This document shows positions 1 through 7,828 of a DNA stretch of 12,491 bases, piece after piece. Made by a program: the position numbers and the translations under genes. Under the pieces are notes generated by a model that saw only the letters and a program-made list of their open reading frames with translations, was not told where the DNA came from and searched no databases. Position 1 is the first letter of the stretch. Every line of letters begins with the position of its first letter. Source of the DNA: Deltaproteobacteria bacterium (GTDB lineage Bacteria; Desulfobacterota; Desulfarculia; Adiutricales; Adiutricaceae); assembly GCA_031278795.1 (NCBI GenBank), contig JAITJT010000101.1, positions 1-12,491 on the forward strand, read 5' to 3'.

Positions 1-83
1 AGCATTCAAGACATAAAAGCGTTCAAAACATCAAAGAGCTCTAGTTTAATAAACTTCTTCATAATAAATGTCTTCATTCATAT

Positions 84-183
84 GCCTCATAGTTTTATTA
101 GCTTCTTCAATTCATATGCCTCTTCATTCTTAAGCCTCTTCGTTTTATTAGCTTCTTCGATTCATAAGCCTCTTCGATTAATC
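84..183. repeat. Two 50-bp direct repeat units
   Basis: Units 84-133 and 134-183 are head to tail. The first 34 bases of each (84-117 and 134-167) differ at only 4 positions and share the core GTTTTATTAGCTTCTTC. Each unit then restarts with GCCTCTTC before diverging. Similarity was read by eye. Confidence 0.8.
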
Positions 184-196
184 TTAAAGTTCAAGA

Positions 197-268
197 CACA
201 AAGCTAAAATTCATAAAGGACATAAAGCTAATATTCATAAAAGAAGTAAAGCTAAATATCAGAAAGGA
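197..268. repeat. Three 24-bp tandem repeat units
   Basis: Units at 197-220, 221-244 and 245-268 share the pattern AAAGCTAA, then AT-rich bases, then CATAAAGGA or a variant. They are contiguous with no spacers, so they are a degenerate tandem repeat and not a CRISPR array. Confidence 0.75.
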
Positions 269-384
269 CCTAAAAGACACAAGATTTCTTGCTAGATTAG
301 GATAAAATTCATAAGGGAAGGAGAAAGTTCTTAGAGCGTAAAGGAAATAAAAGTACCAAAAACCGTAAAGGAAAAGAAATAACA

Positions 385-390
385 TATAAT
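385..390 (+). promoter_or_regulatory. Possible -10 box for the giant gene
   Basis: A perfect TATAAT lies 32 bases before the ATG at 422. A start site about 7 bases downstream would give a leader of only ~25 bases. No recognisable TTGACA-like -35 sits at the right distance, and the surroundings are A+T-rich, so a chance match is possible. Confidence 0.3.
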
Positions 391-391
391 C

Positions 392-418
392 ATGAAGGAA
401 AATGCGAAAGATAAGTAA
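392..418 (+). CDS. Possible 8-residue leader peptide MKENAKDK
   Basis: ATG AAG GAA AAT GCG AAA GAT AAG TAA ends three bases before the start codon of the giant gene and lies in the same frame. The giant gene has no clear Shine-Dalgarno sequence at normal spacing, so ribosomes finishing this mini-ORF could re-initiate at 422. Alternatively, the GAAGGA inside it is only a remote ribosome binding site and the ORF is accidental. No codon run suggests amino-acid attenuation. Confidence 0.2.
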   Translation: MKENAKDK

Positions 419-421
419 ATC

Positions 422-3400
422 ATGAACGATAATGATGCCCAAAACAGCTCCCAGCGCGTGGACGCGTTGGTTCAGATAATAAAATACCCTGTCTGCATCG
501 TGACGCTTTTAAATGATCTGGTAAAGGATCCGGTTTTGGCGCGGAAGTCCCTTAGCTCCATGGGCATAGCCCAAGCGGATATAGAGAAATGGCTGGAAAA
601 AAATGAGGACTCGCCCCTGACCTTCAAGATTCTCGCCCAAGATGACGGAATGGCCCAGCTGGTGGACGCTTGGCACAAGAAGATGAGCTTCGTCCCCATA
701 GAGGAAAGGGATGCCGCGAGTGTATCGAATTTTAGGAAGATAGTCTTTATCTACTACGACCTCATCCCCAAGAACATCATCTCGGACTTGGCTGCCTTAG
801 ACGATCTGGAGAGATCCCTAGACGACTTGGAGCAGGTGGAGAACTCAAGGCTCGATGCCATGAGGTGCGCCTACCTCACCTGGTCTTGGCGTAAAAACGC
901 CCTTAGCAAGATGAGCCCGGGGGATGAGATTGAGTTTAACCTTAAGCTAATGGAGGCCCTCAACACCCTCTCCGGCTTAAAACTGGGTCCCATGGAGCTT
1001 AAGGGGCTCTCCAAGGCCGCCTTGATCCTGGAGGCCGCGAAGAGCGCTAGGGGCACTGTGACGGATCTGCAAAAGACCCTATCCACTAGCTTTGATGAAA
1101 ACATTAAGCTCACTGACATCCCCTACCCCGGGACTTACGATAAACCTATCCTTAACCTAAAGGCCCTGAAAAAAAACCCGGCTGAGGCCAGAAAGGCGCT
1201 AATTGAGGACCTAGACGCAAGGCTCACCATGTTGGCTAGCGAGAAGCTCGAGCGCTACGGCTTAAAAAACGTCTTTCTGGAGCTTAGGGACCAGCTAAAG
1301 GAAGCGGATCAGGTAATGGTGGAGAACTTGGTGGAGAAACTCGCTACCATCCAAGACGAAGAGGTGGGAAGGAAGCTTCCGGTGGCGCTCACCTTGGCCA
1401 AGTACATCATGGACCCCAAACCCCTGGTCTATGACTTCTTCGAGCGGCTCCCGGGTTTTAGCCTAAGCTTCGCCTTTGAGCTAAACAAGGGGGGATTCGA
1501 TTTCCTTAAGCCCAAGATAGAAAAGATAGCCCCAGCCCTCTTTCAGGAAAAAAGAACCCCTGGCGCCCCGGCGAGCGCGGCGATTCCCAAAGGTACCACT
1601 AGTTCAGAGAAGGATAAGAGCGGAAAGGAAAAACCCAAGCCCATAGTCTTCAAGACTCCACCTAAGCCCAAGGAAACTGAGTCTCAGAAGAAGATGTGGA
1701 AGAACATTCCCCCAGAGCTAATACACGCTCGGGAAAAGCTGAGGGTGGAGGTCTTTGGACTCTCCGGGTCCAAGGACTTCCACTTTATGGCTGACAAAGA
1801 CATGGTACCCTTGGAGCAGCTGGAGGGCATCTTGGAGGCGGTGGGCTACACCAAGTACCTCACAGAGGGAATGACCGTTGACGATCTTCAGCAGAGTAGG
1901 GAATTTAGGATGATGTTCTTGACCATCCTGGAGTCCTCCATGACCTTTAGGGGGGTCCCCTTGACCTTTCAAATGATGAGGGATGAGTTCGACCCGGTCT
2001 TTGACGAGTTCGAGGCTGGACTCACGGACGGATCGTCCTATCAGGGGGCCTTGGAGTTTTACCGCCAGGAGTCCAAAGGTTTATCTGAGATGCCCATGGG
2101 CATAGAGACGCCCGCCTGGGACGACGAGATTAGGGACTTTAGAATAGAAAACGATGAAATAGGTCCCTTGAAGATAGGCAAAAACGCCACCCGCAAGCTC
2201 ATGAAGAGAGGCGGTGGCTTTGACCAGAACCTAGTTGAGATATTCAAGCACGGGGTCTTGGGGGAGCTCTCCCAACACAGAGGTGGGGATCCGGAGGCGG
2301 AGGAGCTTAGTGAGAAGCTCTCACGCATAGCAGAGCTCGCTACCTCGGAGAGCCTCGTAACCATTGCGGATAGCGTGGGCCAGCACATGAACCAGTTCAT
2401 GAAGGCCGAGGAGCTCAGATCCGACAATGACGACAGCCGTAACCACATCCTAGCTAAGACCACCTTCTCCTTCTACCACTCCATAACCATGGGCGTAATT
2501 AGAAGGATAGTGGAGTCTGGAAACACCAGACTCCTGTGTGCCTTCCAGAAATACGCGGGCTCTAGGCTCTTGCAGACGGATCTATCCACGGCACTCCACC
2601 TGGGAGTCAATTTCAGCACCAACATAGAGGCCGTGAAACAAGAACTCCGGACCATATATGGAAGCTGGACCTCCATTGAGCAAAAAGCCCTGGCCCAAAA
2701 ACCCTACATGAGGCTCATAATCTTAACGGCCCTGGCCAGGCCCACAGTCACTGACCCCTCCTGGGAGCTACTGGGCTTCTACAGGGTCCTATCCAAGTCA
2801 GGTCTAAGCTTCTTAGGCGAGTTAGCTGATATTATGGAGAAATACCTAAATGACACCTCCAATTTCAGCGAAAAGGAGGAGTTCCAGAGGGAGTGCTACC
2901 AGTACCGGGAGGAGGAGTTTAATTACCTGGACAAGTACTTGGAGAGCTACAGCCGTATGCTGAATCAATCAAAAGAGTACGAGACCTTCACCGCGGAGGG
3001 AAACCTGGTATGGAGGCATTTGCTAAAAGAGCCCGATGGGGCCCTTTGGGCTCTCTTTAGCCAGATTTTGGCCCGCCCCGGCTCCAAGGTGGATTGGGAC
3101 AAACTGAATTCCCAAATAACTCTCTTGAAAGATCAAGCTTACTTTGATGCTGTGATGCGAGATACCCACAGAGAGCTCTTTGGTCCCCAGGCGCTACCAC
3201 TCTCCACCTACTCTTTGGGAACGATGCGCTTAGTGTGCCAAGATCTGATAAAAGGTGGGAAGTATGTCATCAGCTACCAAAAGCTCCACAAGGGGTCCTC
3301 ATCTTCCAAAAAGCCCTCCCACTACAAGAAGTACCATGAATTGCTCTTGGAGTGGATTAAGAAGCGGGAGAATCTCTTGGGCGATGAGCTCTACTTCGAC

Positions 3401-6400
3401 AAGTTCTACAACCTCATGCGCGCGCGACTTGAAAACGTCTTTCCCAATGACATCTTCGAGTCCGTCCCGCCTCGGCCCTGGACCATCTTCTACCCGGTAA
3501 AATTAGCTAGCGACATAGGCTCAATTGAGATCCTCTTTCCGGACTTTGAGTCAAACAAGAGGCACAGGCACATGGTGGAGCCGGTCACCATATTTAAGTC
3601 CACCACCGAATATAGGCTTCTGGACCACTGCTTCATGGGGCATCTCCACAAGGGAGACTACAACACCCCGACCGTCTTCCTGGAGGCCTTTGACGTATAC
3701 AAGGAGCTCTATCCCAAAGGAGAGGATTACACTTACCAAGAAATCTTAGATATGGCTCTAGAAGAGCAGTATAAGTACTACCAGAAGAGCTTCAGAACCA
3801 AAAGCGAGAGAAACCTCCAGGTCATGGTGAGCGCGCCGCTTACGGAAGAAGACCGCCTTAAGCTAGGAAGGTCCAACTTCTTTTACCAGAACTACTTCAA
3901 AGACAAAAATCCAGAGTTACTCAAGCTTGATCCCAATAAATACGCCGATACCTTAACCATCGCCATGGCCATGGACGCGCAGCTGGACTACTTTGAGCTA
4001 ACAGACAAGCGCTCCCAGTCCCCTAACTATCTGAAAGCTGAGAGCACTTTTGTTAATATCCTTAAAGAGAACCCCAAGAGACTACTCCCGGTCCCTTCGA
4101 GGAGCAAGCCCGCCTCCAAGAGGCAAGTCAAGGACGTCTTGCGCCAGTTCTGGACCAAGGTTCAGGGCCTAAGGGACTTCTATCCAGCTGACAAGGAGCT
4201 TCCCCACCTAAAAGAGCTCTTCCAGGATTTGGACTATAACCTCATATCCAAGAACATCCCCCAGGTGATAGAGGGGGCCCTCTCGGCTATAAAGATAACC
4301 AACATTGAGATAAAACCCATAGGCTTCCACTACGAGCTCCCCTTCTGGCGGGGTGACAAGGAGAGGTTTGTCTTGGGAACCATACTCCTAAGCTTCATGG
4401 GAGAGGGCTTAAACCCTTCCCAAATACTTGAGGAAGTATATTCTAGGGTTCCCGGCCAGGGTGTGAAGCCCTTCATGGCCATATCCTTCACCAGGCTCTC
4501 CTATGAGTTTAGGGAGGAGCTTATCAGGAAGGCTCGCGAGCTCTCCTTGAACTTCCTCTTACTTGACCCTAACCTAAGTGACTACATGCTCTTTTCGGAG
4601 CACTATAAGGAGCGCTCTGAAATCTTCCGCTTCTCCGGGGCAATTTATGGAAACGTGAACGCCTACTCGGAGCAGTCATCCGGGGCGGATGATCAGTATT
4701 ACTCATGCTTCCAGAACCCCCTGGAGCTATTTGGGGAAAACAAGCCCACCCTGGTGCATAGCTCACCTAGCTATGACTTTACATCTTTTATAAAAAAGAG
4801 GTTTAGCGAGAAAAGTAACCAGAATAACCACTATATCTACCTCTCAGCTAAAGAGATTAATCCCCTAGATGCAATTGCGAGCGAACTGGAAAAATACGGC
4901 CTCAAGGCTGACTTAGACCAAAGGGATCTTCCCAAGGGCATCCAAATGACCTTGGCCGCCTCTGAAAACAAGGGAAAGCTCTTTGTCTTCTATTTCGATA
5001 GCGCTGATGAGTTTCTCCTAAAGTCCCATGAGAACGATTTCGCGGAGCTGCTACTTTTAAAGGATATTATGAAAGAGTCCCCCAAGCAGCTACGCATCTT
5101 TTTGGGGGGAAAGGCGGCTTTACTTAAGAGCTCCAGTCTGGGGCACATTTTAGGTTCCGTTACCCGGGCTTCTAGTGAATACTTCAGCCAGCTGGGGAAG
5201 GTTCCTGGTCTTCAGCTTAGGGACTATCTGCTAAATCCCTTAAAAGCTATGGGCATATTATTCAAAGGCGACTTTCCTTTGCCCCAGTTTCTCTTTGACC
5301 TTAATTACGAGCCAGCCTTGGTTAGGCTCTTCGCCTCCCACCTGGTGGCCAAGATCCAGGCCGAGGCCCGCCGCAACTTTTCCATCCCACCCTATTACGT
5401 GGACAAAGAGCTCGCGGACACCTTAGTAACTAAACTGTCCCTTCCCAAACTGGCCTACAAATATTTCACCAAGCTATTCGCCTCAGACCCGCGCTACAAG
5501 TATGTAATCTACACCGTGGCCTATCTCTTCGCCCAAAGCCCGATAAACTTGATGGGCCTCTTTCCGGAAATCGCCCACAAGGAGTTCTCTTCTCTCTTCC
5601 CCAAGACCGCCACCTTCATTGATGTGGATGAGCTCAGGAACCTCATGGTGGAACTGGGTACGGGCAACTACTTCTACATGTCCGCCAAGCCGGGCTTCCA
5701 CAAGTTCAATTTGGATTGTTCCAATTTGCTTTTGCCCATGCTGGGTGGCTTCAGGGAGATAAAGAGGGAGATCATTCACCTCAGGGAAACAGACAGCATA
5801 ATTCCGCCTAACCCTAGGTCCAGTTTAAGGAAGCCCGTCTTTAAGAACACCAAGCTCCTCCCCTCGCAGCACCTCCATTTCTCCTTGGACTTAGATGACG
5901 GGGACCTAGGTAAGCTAGAGTGGGACGTTATGGACTTTTTAGATAATTCCAAGCGTTACGAGGGGCTTCCCAGCGCCTTCAACCTCAAGAGGCTAGCGGA
6001 AACCAGTGAGTTTATGGGCAAGTGGCTTAACATGGTGATAAATCCCACCTGCTCCAAGGAGAGATCCATATTCTCACTCACCCGCTTCTGCCTTCAGTTG
6101 GGGATTCCGGTCATCCACCTGCGTACCCAAAACACGGAATTAGAGTACCTGGACTTCGAAGAGGATCTATTCAAGGAACTCATCTTCAAATTGAAGGAGG
6201 AACCGCTGCTTTCCGGCAAAAAGCCCCTGATACTAATGGACTTCTCGGACAAGAAGTCATTTATCAATGGATACGACTGTGATAGCTTCAACACTCTTAA
6301 CACCTTCTTGCTCAGAGAGTCACTCCCCATTTACAAAGTGGCCTCCATTGTGACCTGCGTTAACTTCGAGCTTTTTTTCAACGCGAGCTTGGACAATCAA

Positions 6401-6898
6401 ATCCCCGCGGAAAGCCTTCCGCCCGTCCTCACCTCCAACAACTGGACAAATACCTCGCTTTCCATTTACCTCCAAGAATGCTCTCTCCCCTTGGAGCTCA
6501 CCCACAAGATCCTGGCGGAAACATACGGCGTAGACGATCTGGTACTCGCGGCCGTGGCCAAGGAAAAAGGCGAGCCCTACCAGCTGGAGTCCTCAATCAA
6601 AGAGCCTCTCTTTACAACTCACCACAAAGAAGTAGCGGAGCTACTGAGGAGCATGTACCATAACTCTGAGTTCCACCAAATCGATGAGGAGGAGTTCCAA
6701 AAAAAGGTAATGCTTCTTTATGAACAGGATCCAGAAGAACAAGACGAGTTACTCGGGGAAAAGGTGAGGCGCTTACTCGAGTACTTCGAGCTCATCAAAA
6801 GGGATACGGAATATGTAGGCTTTCTATCGTCTACCAAGCTCATCCCCATACCCCTCATGATGACTGGGGAGATATTCCCGGAACCCACTAAAAAGTAA
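422..6898 (+). CDS. Giant STAND-like NTPase relative with degenerate nucleotide-binding motifs
   Basis: This 2158-residue protein has no signal peptide or membrane segment and is probably cytosolic. The first ~1280 residues are unrecognised, with a Lys/Pro-rich linker near 375-425. From ~1290 on, the order resembles the core of very large bacterial ATP-binding proteins. There is a pre-ATPase region (FWRGDKERFVL 1308-1318; NFLLLD ending at 1382) and NPLELFGENKPTLV (1432-1445) leading into the Walker A site. The Walker B strand ends FDSADEFL (1525-1532). Further family-like motifs are IFLGG (1559-1563), NPL (1605), LNYEPALVRLF (1627-1637), DPRYK (1689-1693), a winged-helix-like stretch (~1730-1790) and a second NTPase-like fold (~1850-2060, KPLILMD 1934-1940, W2008). 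Where relatives have a GxxxxGKT/S loop this protein has HSSPSYDF (1446-1453), and the usual DEAD is DSAD, so ATP binding and hydrolysis are doubtful. It appears monocistronic. The family match is from memory of motifs, not a search. The reading frame is certain, the role unknown. Confidence 0.93.
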   Translation: MNDNDAQNSSQRVDALVQIIKYPVCIVTLLNDLVKDPVLARKSLSSMGIAQADIEKWLEKNEDSPLTFKILAQDDGMAQLVDAWHKKMSFVPIEERDAASVSNFRKIVFIYYDLIPKNIISDLAALDDLERSLDDLEQVENSRLDAMRCAYLTWSWRKNALSKMSPGDEIEFNLKLMEALNTLSGLKLGPMELKGLSKAALILEAAKSARGTVTDLQKTLSTSFDENIKLTDIPYPGTYDKPILNLKALKKNPAEARKALIEDLDARLTMLASEKLERYGLKNVFLELRDQLKEADQVMVENLVEKLATIQDEEVGRKLPVALTLAKYIMDPKPLVYDFFERLPGFSLSFAFELNKGGFDFLKPKIEKIAPALFQEKRTPGAPASAAIPKGTTSSEKDKSGKEKPKPIVFKTPPKPKETESQKKMWKNIPPELIHAREKLRVEVFGLSGSKDFHFMADKDMVPLEQLEGILEAVGYTKYLTEGMTVDDLQQSREFRMMFLTILESSMTFRGVPLTFQMMRDEFDPVFDEFEAGLTDGSSYQGALEFYRQESKGLSEMPMGIETPAWDDEIRDFRIENDEIGPLKIGKNATRKLMKRGGGFDQNLVEIFKHGVLGELSQHRGGDPEAEELSEKLSRIAELATSESLVTIADSVGQHMNQFMKAEELRSDNDDSRNHILAKTTFSFYHSITMGVIRRIVESGNTRLLCAFQKYAGSRLLQTDLSTALHLGVNFSTNIEAVKQELRTIYGSWTSIEQKALAQKPYMRLIILTALARPTVTDPSWELLGFYRVLSKSGLSFLGELADIMEKYLNDTSNFSEKEEFQRECYQYREEEFNYLDKYLESYSRMLNQSKEYETFTAEGNLVWRHLLKEPDGALWALFSQILARPGSKVDWDKLNSQITLLKDQAYFDAVMRDTHRELFGPQALPLSTYSLGTMRLVCQDLIKGGKYVISYQKLHKGSSSSKKPSHYKKYHELLLEWIKKRENLLGDELYFDKFYNLMRARLENVFPNDIFESVPPRPWTIFYPVKLASDIGSIEILFPDFESNKRHRHMVEPVTIFKSTTEYRLLDHCFMGHLHKGDYNTPTVFLEAFDVYKELYPKGEDYTYQEILDMALEEQYKYYQKSFRTKSERNLQVMVSAPLTEEDRLKLGRSNFFYQNYFKDKNPELLKLDPNKYADTLTIAMAMDAQLDYFELTDKRSQSPNYLKAESTFVNILKENPKRLLPVPSRSKPASKRQVKDVLRQFWTKVQGLRDFYPADKELPHLKELFQDLDYNLISKNIPQVIEGALSAIKITNIEIKPIGFHYELPFWRGDKERFVLGTILLSFMGEGLNPSQILEEVYSRVPGQGVKPFMAISFTRLSYEFREELIRKARELSLNFLLLDPNLSDYMLFSEHYKERSEIFRFSGAIYGNVNAYSEQSSGADDQYYSCFQNPLELFGENKPTLVHSSPSYDFTSFIKKRFSEKSNQNNHYIYLSAKEINPLDAIASELEKYGLKADLDQRDLPKGIQMTLAASENKGKLFVFYFDSADEFLLKSHENDFAELLLLKDIMKESPKQLRIFLGGKAALLKSSSLGHILGSVTRASSEYFSQLGKVPGLQLRDYLLNPLKAMGILFKGDFPLPQFLFDLNYEPALVRLFASHLVAKIQAEARRNFSIPPYYVDKELADTLVTKLSLPKLAYKYFTKLFASDPRYKYVIYTVAYLFAQSPINLMGLFPEIAHKEFSSLFPKTATFIDVDELRNLMVELGTGNYFYMSAKPGFHKFNLDCSNLLLPMLGGFREIKREIIHLRETDSIIPPNPRSSLRKPVFKNTKLLPSQHLHFSLDLDDGDLGKLEWDVMDFLDNSKRYEGLPSAFNLKRLAETSEFMGKWLNMVINPTCSKERSIFSLTRFCLQLGIPVIHLRTQNTELEYLDFEEDLFKELIFKLKEEPLLSGKKPLILMDFSDKKSFINGYDCDSFNTLNTFLLRESLPIYKVASIVTCVNFELFFNASLDNQIPAESLPPVLTSNNWTNTSLSIYLQECSLPLELTHKILAETYGVDDLVLAAVAKEKGEPYQLESSIKEPLFTTHHKEVAELLRSMYHNSEFHQIDEEEFQKKVMLLYEQDPEEQDELLGEKVRRLLEYFELIKRDTEYVGFLSSTKLIPIPLMMTGEIFPEPTKK

Positions 6899-6914
6899 GC
6901 CTTACAAGCTTAAG

Positions 6915-6950
6915 CCGTCTTAACAGCCTTAGCTGTCTTAGCTGTCTTAG
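6915..6950. repeat. Four 9-bp tandem units, consensus CTGTCTTAG
   Basis: The units are CCGTCTTAA, CAGCCTTAG, CTGTCTTAG and CTGTCTTAG, directly contiguous and starting 17 bases after the giant gene's stop codon. The last two are identical. Confidence 0.75.
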
Positions 6951-7062
6951 CATGCCCACAAGGCATATCTTGGCTATTCAAGGCCTTTTGACTGCCATTC
7001 AAAGCTCCTTTTCATAGATTGAAGGAAGGATTCCTTCCCAGTGGGTTCCTCTAAAAACCAAA

Positions 7063-7104
7063 GAGGCCCTCAACCTAAGATTAGGTCGAGGGCCTCATTT
7101 TTTT
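7063..7104 (+). terminator. Rho-independent terminator of the giant gene, probably bidirectional
   Basis: The arm GAGGCCCTCAACCT (7063-7076) pairs with AGGTCGAGGGCCTC (7083-7096). The 14-bp stem has one A-C mismatch and a 6-base loop, and is followed by seven T residues (7098-7104). On the reverse strand the stem is followed by TTTGGTTTTT, so it could also stop transcription arriving from the fumarase unit. Confidence 0.93.
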
Positions 7105-7243
7105 GACCTGCGTCAATTCATGAATGGATTTATCGATTCTTCTATGAATTTATCAATCCTAAAATGAAAAAAGCGCTCAAAATAACAGATAAATCCACGC
7201 TGATGGCTTAAGAAGCCTTGCGGGAAAGCACATCTAGAAAAAA

Positions 7244-7339
7244 ATGCCAAAAGATTATAGCGGCATAAGCCTTTACGTGAAACACAAAGACGGATTGTTT
7301 AGCGTGAGCTTGTCTTTTAAACTGGTGAGTATCTTTTAA
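7244..7339 (+). CDS. Possible 31-residue ORF or gene remnant
   Basis: ATG at 7244 to TAA at 7337-7339 encodes a short peptide with alternating hydrophobic and polar residues (ISLYVKHKDGLFSVSLSFKL). No Shine-Dalgarno sequence precedes it. It overlaps the start of a 19-bp imperfect repeat. It could be the tail of a decayed gene or chance, and it is listed only because the amino-acid pattern is more protein-like than the other short frames in this spacer. Confidence 0.15.
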   Translation: MPKDYSGISLYVKHKDGLFSVSLSFKLVSIF

Positions 7340-7364
7340 GCTTCTGAGTGTCCCTTAAGGTTGT
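7327..7364. repeat. Imperfect 19-bp tandem duplication
   Basis: The unit starting GAGTATCTTTTAAG (7327-7345) is followed by GAGTGTCCCTTAAG (7346-7364), identical at 14 of 19 positions by eye. A third decayed unit may begin at 7365 with GAATACCCC. Confidence 0.5.
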
Positions 7365-7465
7365 GAATACCCCAAAATGCTAAAGAGAACAAGCATTTTA
7401 AAAAATGTTCATCATATTCCGTAATGGATAAGCGCCAAACGCGCGCGCGATTCGGAACACTATGA

Positions 7466-7828
7466 CTAGTCACCGTTTGAGGTGACTTTTTCATTTATGG
7501 GGTAGGTGAAGGGATTCACATCATCGGCTAGGATCAGATCCGCCAGATCCGCTGGTATAACCGAGTGGTCGAAGTCAAGGGTGGCAAAGAGCTCGCGGTA
7601 GAGATCCACCTGCTCGTCGAAGGGCTGGTGAATGTCTAGGATCAGCCAGGTCTCACCGCGCAAGGTGCACCTCCCGGGCTGAAGCTTCAAACCTGCGTAG
7701 AAGAGCTTTCCGGTGGATACCCTAATGCCTAGATCCTTGGCTATCTTCTCCAGGCGGGCCAAGGTGTTTTTTTCCCATTTCACGCGTTCGGGCTTCTTGG
7801 GCCCAAAGGTCATTACCATGGCTTTCAC
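7466..7828 (-). CDS. Conserved-looking uncharacterised protein, coupled to fumarase beta
   Basis: A 120-residue soluble protein with no signal peptide or membrane segment. It begins with a basic helix (KKPERVKWEKNTLARLEKIA, ~11-30), then LGIRVSTGKLFYAGLKL, a central GRCTLRGETWLILD core (~52-65) and PFDEQVDLYREL. This helix-strand pattern recalls a short family of unnamed proteins in deltaproteobacteria with a GG.C...GE..L..D core, but I cannot name a function. The start is GTG at 7828-7826, sharing GTGA with the fumarase stop codon, and AGGGAAAA just upstream inside the fumarase gene serves as the ribosome binding site. A second in-frame ATG lies three codons later. The overlap implies co-translation with the fumarase beta chain and perhaps a role near that enzyme, though this is inference. 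No metal-ligand pattern is evident; it has a single cysteine. Confidence 0.87.
   Translation of the reverse strand: MKAMVMTFGPKKPERVKWEKNTLARLEKIAKDLGIRVSTGKLFYAGLKLQPGRCTLRGETWLILDIHQPFDEQVDLYRELFATLDFDHSVIPADLADLILADDVNPFTYPINEKVTSNGD

Larger units (their letters stand above)
1..421. other. A+T-rich repeat-bearing spacer upstream of the giant gene
   Basis: No convincing coding sequence was seen. The stretch is strongly A+T-rich and made of recurring words such as TTCATA, AAAGCTAA and GCCTCTTC. It holds two repeat arrays (listed separately), a consensus TATAAT, and a short leader ORF just before the giant gene. The possible reverse-strand reading frame here is Phe/Tyr/Leu-rich in the way expected of translated A+T-rich DNA, so it is not called. 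Confidence 0.7.
6899..7465. other. 567-bp spacer between convergent genes
   Basis: It lies between the 3' ends of the giant gene (+) and the fumarase unit (-). It contains a 9-bp tandem array, a strong intrinsic terminator, a 19-bp imperfect repeat, a possible 31-codon ORF and a (CG)5 run at 7440-7449 just beyond the stop of the reverse-strand unit. A short near-repeat, ATGAATGGATTTATC at 7120 and ATGAATTTATC at 7144, is also visible. Confidence 0.7.

Noticed and set aside
197..268. CRISPR array
   Set aside because: The 24-bp units are contiguous and degenerate with no unique spacers, and no cas gene is present.
191..442. 83-residue reverse frame upstream of the giant gene
   Set aside because: Phe/Tyr/Ser-rich translation of A+T-rich tandem repeats; no motif and no ribosome binding site.
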